NCBI GenBank assembly: GCA_902463725.1
Contig: CABQGK010000009.1
Location: forward strand, 1 to 64,000
Source of the DNA: an uncultured Sutterella sp.
GTDB lineage: Bacteria > Pseudomonadota > Gammaproteobacteria > Burkholderiales > Burkholderiaceae_F
DNA length: 64,000 nt
Direction: 5' to 3'
The notes under the pieces are model-generated. The model searched no databases and was not told the DNA's origin. It saw only the letters and a program-made list of their open reading frames with translations. Within the stretch, counting starts at the first letter, position 1. Each line of letters starts with the position of its first letter. Both the position numbers and the translations under genes were made by a program. Positions 61,948-64,000 of the stretch are shown here, in pieces.

Positions 61948-62703
61948 GTGAAAAGTATGATTGTCGCGGGCTTCCATGCAGTGGGAGCCCGCCTCAAATT
62001 GAGCCCTGAAACCATTGAGCGTGTCTATATAGATCCGAGCCGCCGAGACAAGCGTATGCGTGAGATGCGCGAGCGGCTCATCGCCGCGGGCATTAAGGTC
62101 ATGAACGCCGATGCTAATCGCTTGGATGGTATGGCCCCCGATATTCCCCACCAAGGGATCGTTGCGGTCGCGGACGAGATTCAGGCACAGCTTACCTTCG
62201 ATGAACTACTTGATGCGATCAGCCCCAAGACGCTGCTACTGATCTTGGACGGGGTAACCGATCCGCGCAACTTTGGCGCCTGCTTGCGTGTGGCAGATGC
62301 CGCAGGTGTGCAGGCCGTTATTTGTCCCAAAGATCGTAGTGCACATATGAGCCCTGCGGCGCTGAAAGCTGCTGCTGGCGCAGCCGAGAGCGTGCCCGTT
62401 GTGACGGTCACCAATCTCGCTGCTTCGATTGTGGAGCTACGTGAAGCGGGCGTGACCGTGGTGGGCACCGCAGGTGAGGCGACGCACAATATTTATGAGT
62501 TTGACCAGACAGGGGCTTTTGCTTGGGTGCTTGGCGCCGAGGGCGACGGTCTGCGTCAACTTACGCGCAAGCGCTGTGATGACCTTGCTGCGATTCCGAT
62601 GGCGGGCGCTGTGGAAAGTCTGAATGTCTCCGTGGCCTCTGGGATTTGTCTCTTTGAGACGGCTCGTCAGCGCTATATGGCCGAAGGTGGTCGCGGTCAC
62701 TAA
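61948..62703 (+). CDS. rlmB: 23S rRNA (guanosine-2251-2'-O)-methyltransferase
   Basis: The product is 251 aa. It has an N-terminal substrate-binding domain (1-75) and a C-terminal SPOUT knot with DGVTDPRNFGACLRVADAAG, LGAEGDGL and IPMAGAVESLNVSVA. It methylates G2251. The start is a GTG with AGAGGAA 7 bases upstream. Confidence 0.95.
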   Translation: MKSMIVAGFHAVGARLKLSPETIERVYIDPSRRDKRMREMRERLIAAGIKVMNADANRLDGMAPDIPHQGIVAVADEIQAQLTFDELLDAISPKTLLLILDGVTDPRNFGACLRVADAAGVQAVICPKDRSAHMSPAALKAAAGAAESVPVVTVTNLAASIVELREAGVTVVGTAGEATHNIYEFDQTGAFAWVLGAEGDGLRQLTRKRCDDLAAIPMAGAVESLNVSVASGICLFETARQRYMAEGGRGH

Positions 62704-62717
62704 AAAATTCTGGCTTT

Positions 62718-62749
62718 TTTTACACAAAGCCGCCAAGGCTGTGTAAAAT
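62718..62749 (+). promoter_or_regulatory. Hairpin and possible promoter ahead of rpsF
   Basis: TTTTACACA pairs with TGTGTAAAA around GCC/GGC. The same bases contain TTTACA and TGTAAA at 17 bases (or TAAAAT at 19), a possible promoter. A terminator role for rlmB is less likely because the T tract is on the 5' side. Confidence 0.4.
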
Positions 62750-62762
62750 CTAGCTCTTTCTG

Positions 62763-62811
62763 TCCTTGCTGCACCAGATTAGACGCCTGGGCAGTTTTTT
62801 CCGCAAGGAGG
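62763..62811 (+). promoter_or_regulatory. Putative S6:S18-type autoregulatory leader of rpsF
   Basis: TCCTTGC (62763-62769) pairs perfectly with GCAAGGA (62803-62809), covering the AAGGAGG ribosome site of rpsF. Inside sits a second hairpin (TGC-CCAG/CTGG-GCA) and a 3' bulge ending in CCG. A stem-hairpin-bulge with CCG next to the rpsF start is the published S6:S18-binding layout. Identity is proposed from this layout. Confidence 0.55.
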
Positions 62812-62815
62812 CTAA

Positions 62816-63226
62816 ATGCGTCACTACGAAATTTGCATTATCGTGCACCCCGATCAGAGCGAACAGGTTCCCGCGATGATCGATCGCTACAAAGCTCTCG
62901 TCGCCGAACAGGGTGGTAAGGTCCACCGTATCGAAGACTGGGGCCGCCGTCAGCTCGCCTATCCCATCGAAAAGCTCGTCAAGGCTCACTATGTTCTGAT
63001 GAACATCGAATGCAGCTTCGAAACGCTCGCCGAAATTGAAAACGGCTTCCGCTTTAACGATGCTGTGCTCCGTCATTTGACGGTTAAGACGAATAAGGCC
63101 GAAACGGAACCCTCCCCGATGATGAAGTTCGTCGAGAAGGAAGAGGCCAAGAAGTCTGCCGTCGCCGATGAAGACGTCGCCGCTGAAGACGAAGAAGTCG
63201 AAAGCGCCGAAGTCGAACAGGCCTAA
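62816..63226 (+). CDS. rpsF: 30S ribosomal protein S6
   Basis: The product is 136 aa. The family core begins MRHYEICIIVHPDQSEQVPAMIDRY, followed by GRRQLAYPIEKLVKAHYVLMNIE (about 43-65), and ends in a long acidic tail (about 105-136, Glu/Asp/Val/Ala-rich). It binds S18 on the platform of the 30S subunit. First gene of the rpsF-priB-rpsR-rplI operon. Confidence 0.97.
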   Translation: MRHYEICIIVHPDQSEQVPAMIDRYKALVAEQGGKVHRIEDWGRRQLAYPIEKLVKAHYVLMNIECSFETLAEIENGFRFNDAVLRHLTVKTNKAETEPSPMMKFVEKEEAKKSAVADEDVAAEDEEVESAEVEQA

Positions 63227-63270
63227 TTTCTTTGACGGACGTTTGCCACAGTCAGGTTGCCAAGATTAGC

Positions 63271-63555
63271 GTGAATTCCGTCCAACTTGAGGGGCGACTC
63301 GTGCAGAAGCAGGAAGTTCGCTATACCCCAGCAGGTATTGAAGTATTCGAAGGAGTGCTTGGTTATACCGGTGAAGAGATGGAGGCGGGACAGTTGCGAA
63401 AACTCAACATTGAGGTGCCACTCGTTGCTTTTGGCGAGATCGCACACAAGCTCAATCGAGAGTCCTTGGGGCGAATGCTCAAGATCGCAGGCTTTTTGGC
63501 GCCGAGATATCAACGGGGCAAACACCTGATCGTACACATTACAGAATATATTTAA
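63271..63555 (+). CDS. priB: Primosomal replication protein N
   Basis: The product is 94 aa from the GTG at 63271 (MNSVQLEGRLVQKQEVRYTP), matching the usual PriB beginning. It is an OB-fold single-stranded-DNA-binding protein of the PriA restart primosome. A TTG at 63232 would add 13 residues; neither start has a strong ribosome site. Position between rpsF and rpsR is diagnostic, and rpsR starts 10 bases later. Confidence 0.88.
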   Translation: MNSVQLEGRLVQKQEVRYTPAGIEVFEGVLGYTGEEMEAGQLRKLNIEVPLVAFGEIAHKLNRESLGRMLKIAGFLAPRYQRGKHLIVHITEYI

Positions 63556-63565
63556 GGAGCTCACC

Positions 63566-63835
63566 ATGGCTTTTGGTGCTAAGGGCAAAGGCATGCGCCG
63601 CCGTTCCCAGCAAAATTCGCTTTTCAAGCGTAAGAAGTTCTGCCGCTTCACGGTGGAAGGTGTCGAACAGATCGACTACAAGGATATTGAAACCCTGCGC
63701 GACTTCATTCAGGAAAACGGCAAGATCATGCCGGCTCGCCTGACGGGTACGAAGGCTCACTATCAGCGTCAGCTCGACACCGCTATCAAGCGCGCTCGCT
63801 TCCTCGCTCTCCTTCCGTATACGGACAACCAGTAA
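63566..63835 (+). CDS. rpsR: 30S ribosomal protein S18
   Basis: The product is 89 aa. The core CRFTVEGVEQIDYKDIETLRDFIQENGKIMPARLTGTKAHYQRQL is intact, preceded by a basic N terminus (AKGKGMRRRSQQ). It partners S6. AAGGAG precedes the ATG. Confidence 0.97.
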   Translation: MAFGAKGKGMRRRSQQNSLFKRKKFCRFTVEGVEQIDYKDIETLRDFIQENGKIMPARLTGTKAHYQRQLDTAIKRARFLALLPYTDNQ

Positions 63836-63853
63836 TCGCCAGGAGTTGATCAA

Positions 63854-64000
63854 ATGCAAGTTATTCTGCTCGAAAAAATCGTTCACCTCGGCGATCTCGG
63901 TGACGTCGTGAAGGTTAAGGACGGCTATGCCCGTAACTTCCTGATCCCTCAGGGTCACGCTAAGCGCGCCACGCAGGCTGCTATCGCCGAATTCGAAACC
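63854..64000 (+). CDS. rplI: 50S ribosomal protein L9 (partial, cut by window end)
   Basis: The first 49 codons only, starting MQVILLEKIVHLGDLGDVVKV and including the family signature GDLGDVVKVKDGYARNFLIP. AGGAG lies 9 bases before the ATG. Last visible gene of the rpsF operon; the frame is open to the window end. Confidence 0.96.
   Translation, partial: MQVILLEKIVHLGDLGDVVKVKDGYARNFLIPQGHAKRATQAAIAEFET

Overview
The window is a 64 kb, moderately GC-rich chromosomal segment packed with housekeeping genes. Gene order (lolC-lolD, recJ-prfB-lysS, thrS-infC-rpmI-rplT-pheST-ihfA, surE-nlpD-rlmD, ndk-rlmN-rodZ-ispG-hisS-yfgM-bamB-der-hfq-hflX-hflKC-hisZ-purA, rnr-rlmB-rpsF-priB-rpsR-rplI) is that of Betaproteobacteria, order Burkholderiales. 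Two secreted FAD reductases of the flavocytochrome c / fumarate reductase superfamily, FNR-type palindromes in front of both, a synthetase-type RelA and apparent absence of pcm and rpoS from the surE-nlpD locus fit an anaerobic or microaerophilic gut member such as Sutterellaceae. That family assignment is inference.

Layout. 1-2.7 kb: periplasmic flavoprotein behind a perfect FNR box, convergent with a Crp/Fnr-type regulator. 2.7-9.2 kb, minus strand: prfB (with its programmed +1 frameshift), lysS and a Nudix hydrolase, preceded by rpfE-like and recJ. 9.2-14.2 kb, plus strand: lolC-lolD-tatD, then a double-ACT protein and a UPF0210 protein. 14.2-17.0 kb is an accessory island: a roughly 570-base leader with three strong inverted repeats and two small ORFs with good ribosome sites, then an autotransporter. 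17.4-27.7 kb: relA, two tRNA-Val(GAC), thrS, infC (ATA start), rpmI, rplT, pheS, pheT, ihfA. 27.8-33.4 kb: tRNA-Pro(GGG), an antiporter-family permease, a candidate FNR-controlled small RNA on the minus strand, surE, nlpD, rlmD. 33.7-36.1 kb: Tat-exported fumarate-reductase-like flavoprotein behind a second perfect FNR box, and an unrecognised minus-strand gene.

36.4-54.3 kb is a long plus-strand run (ndk to a purine phosphoribosyltransferase), interrupted only by a minus-strand M20 peptidase between hflX and hflK. 54.5-59.2 kb is another accessory stretch: MscS channel, solitary HicB-like protein, short-chain dehydrogenase, MalY/PatB-type PLP enzyme, tRNA-Leu(CAG). 59.4-64 kb: rnr, rlmB, and the rpsF-priB-rpsR-rplI operon, which starts with a leader that can pair with the rpsF ribosome-binding site and resembles the S6:S18 autoregulatory motif. 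rplI is cut by the window end.

The most interesting unexplained signals are: (1) the FNR-box set, which includes a strand-specific FNR-like box in front of a structured, terminator-ended, roughly 185-base minus-strand transcript candidate at 29.7-29.9 kb; (2) the structured leader with two mini-ORFs before the autotransporter; (3) non-canonical ATA starts for infC and possibly hflX.
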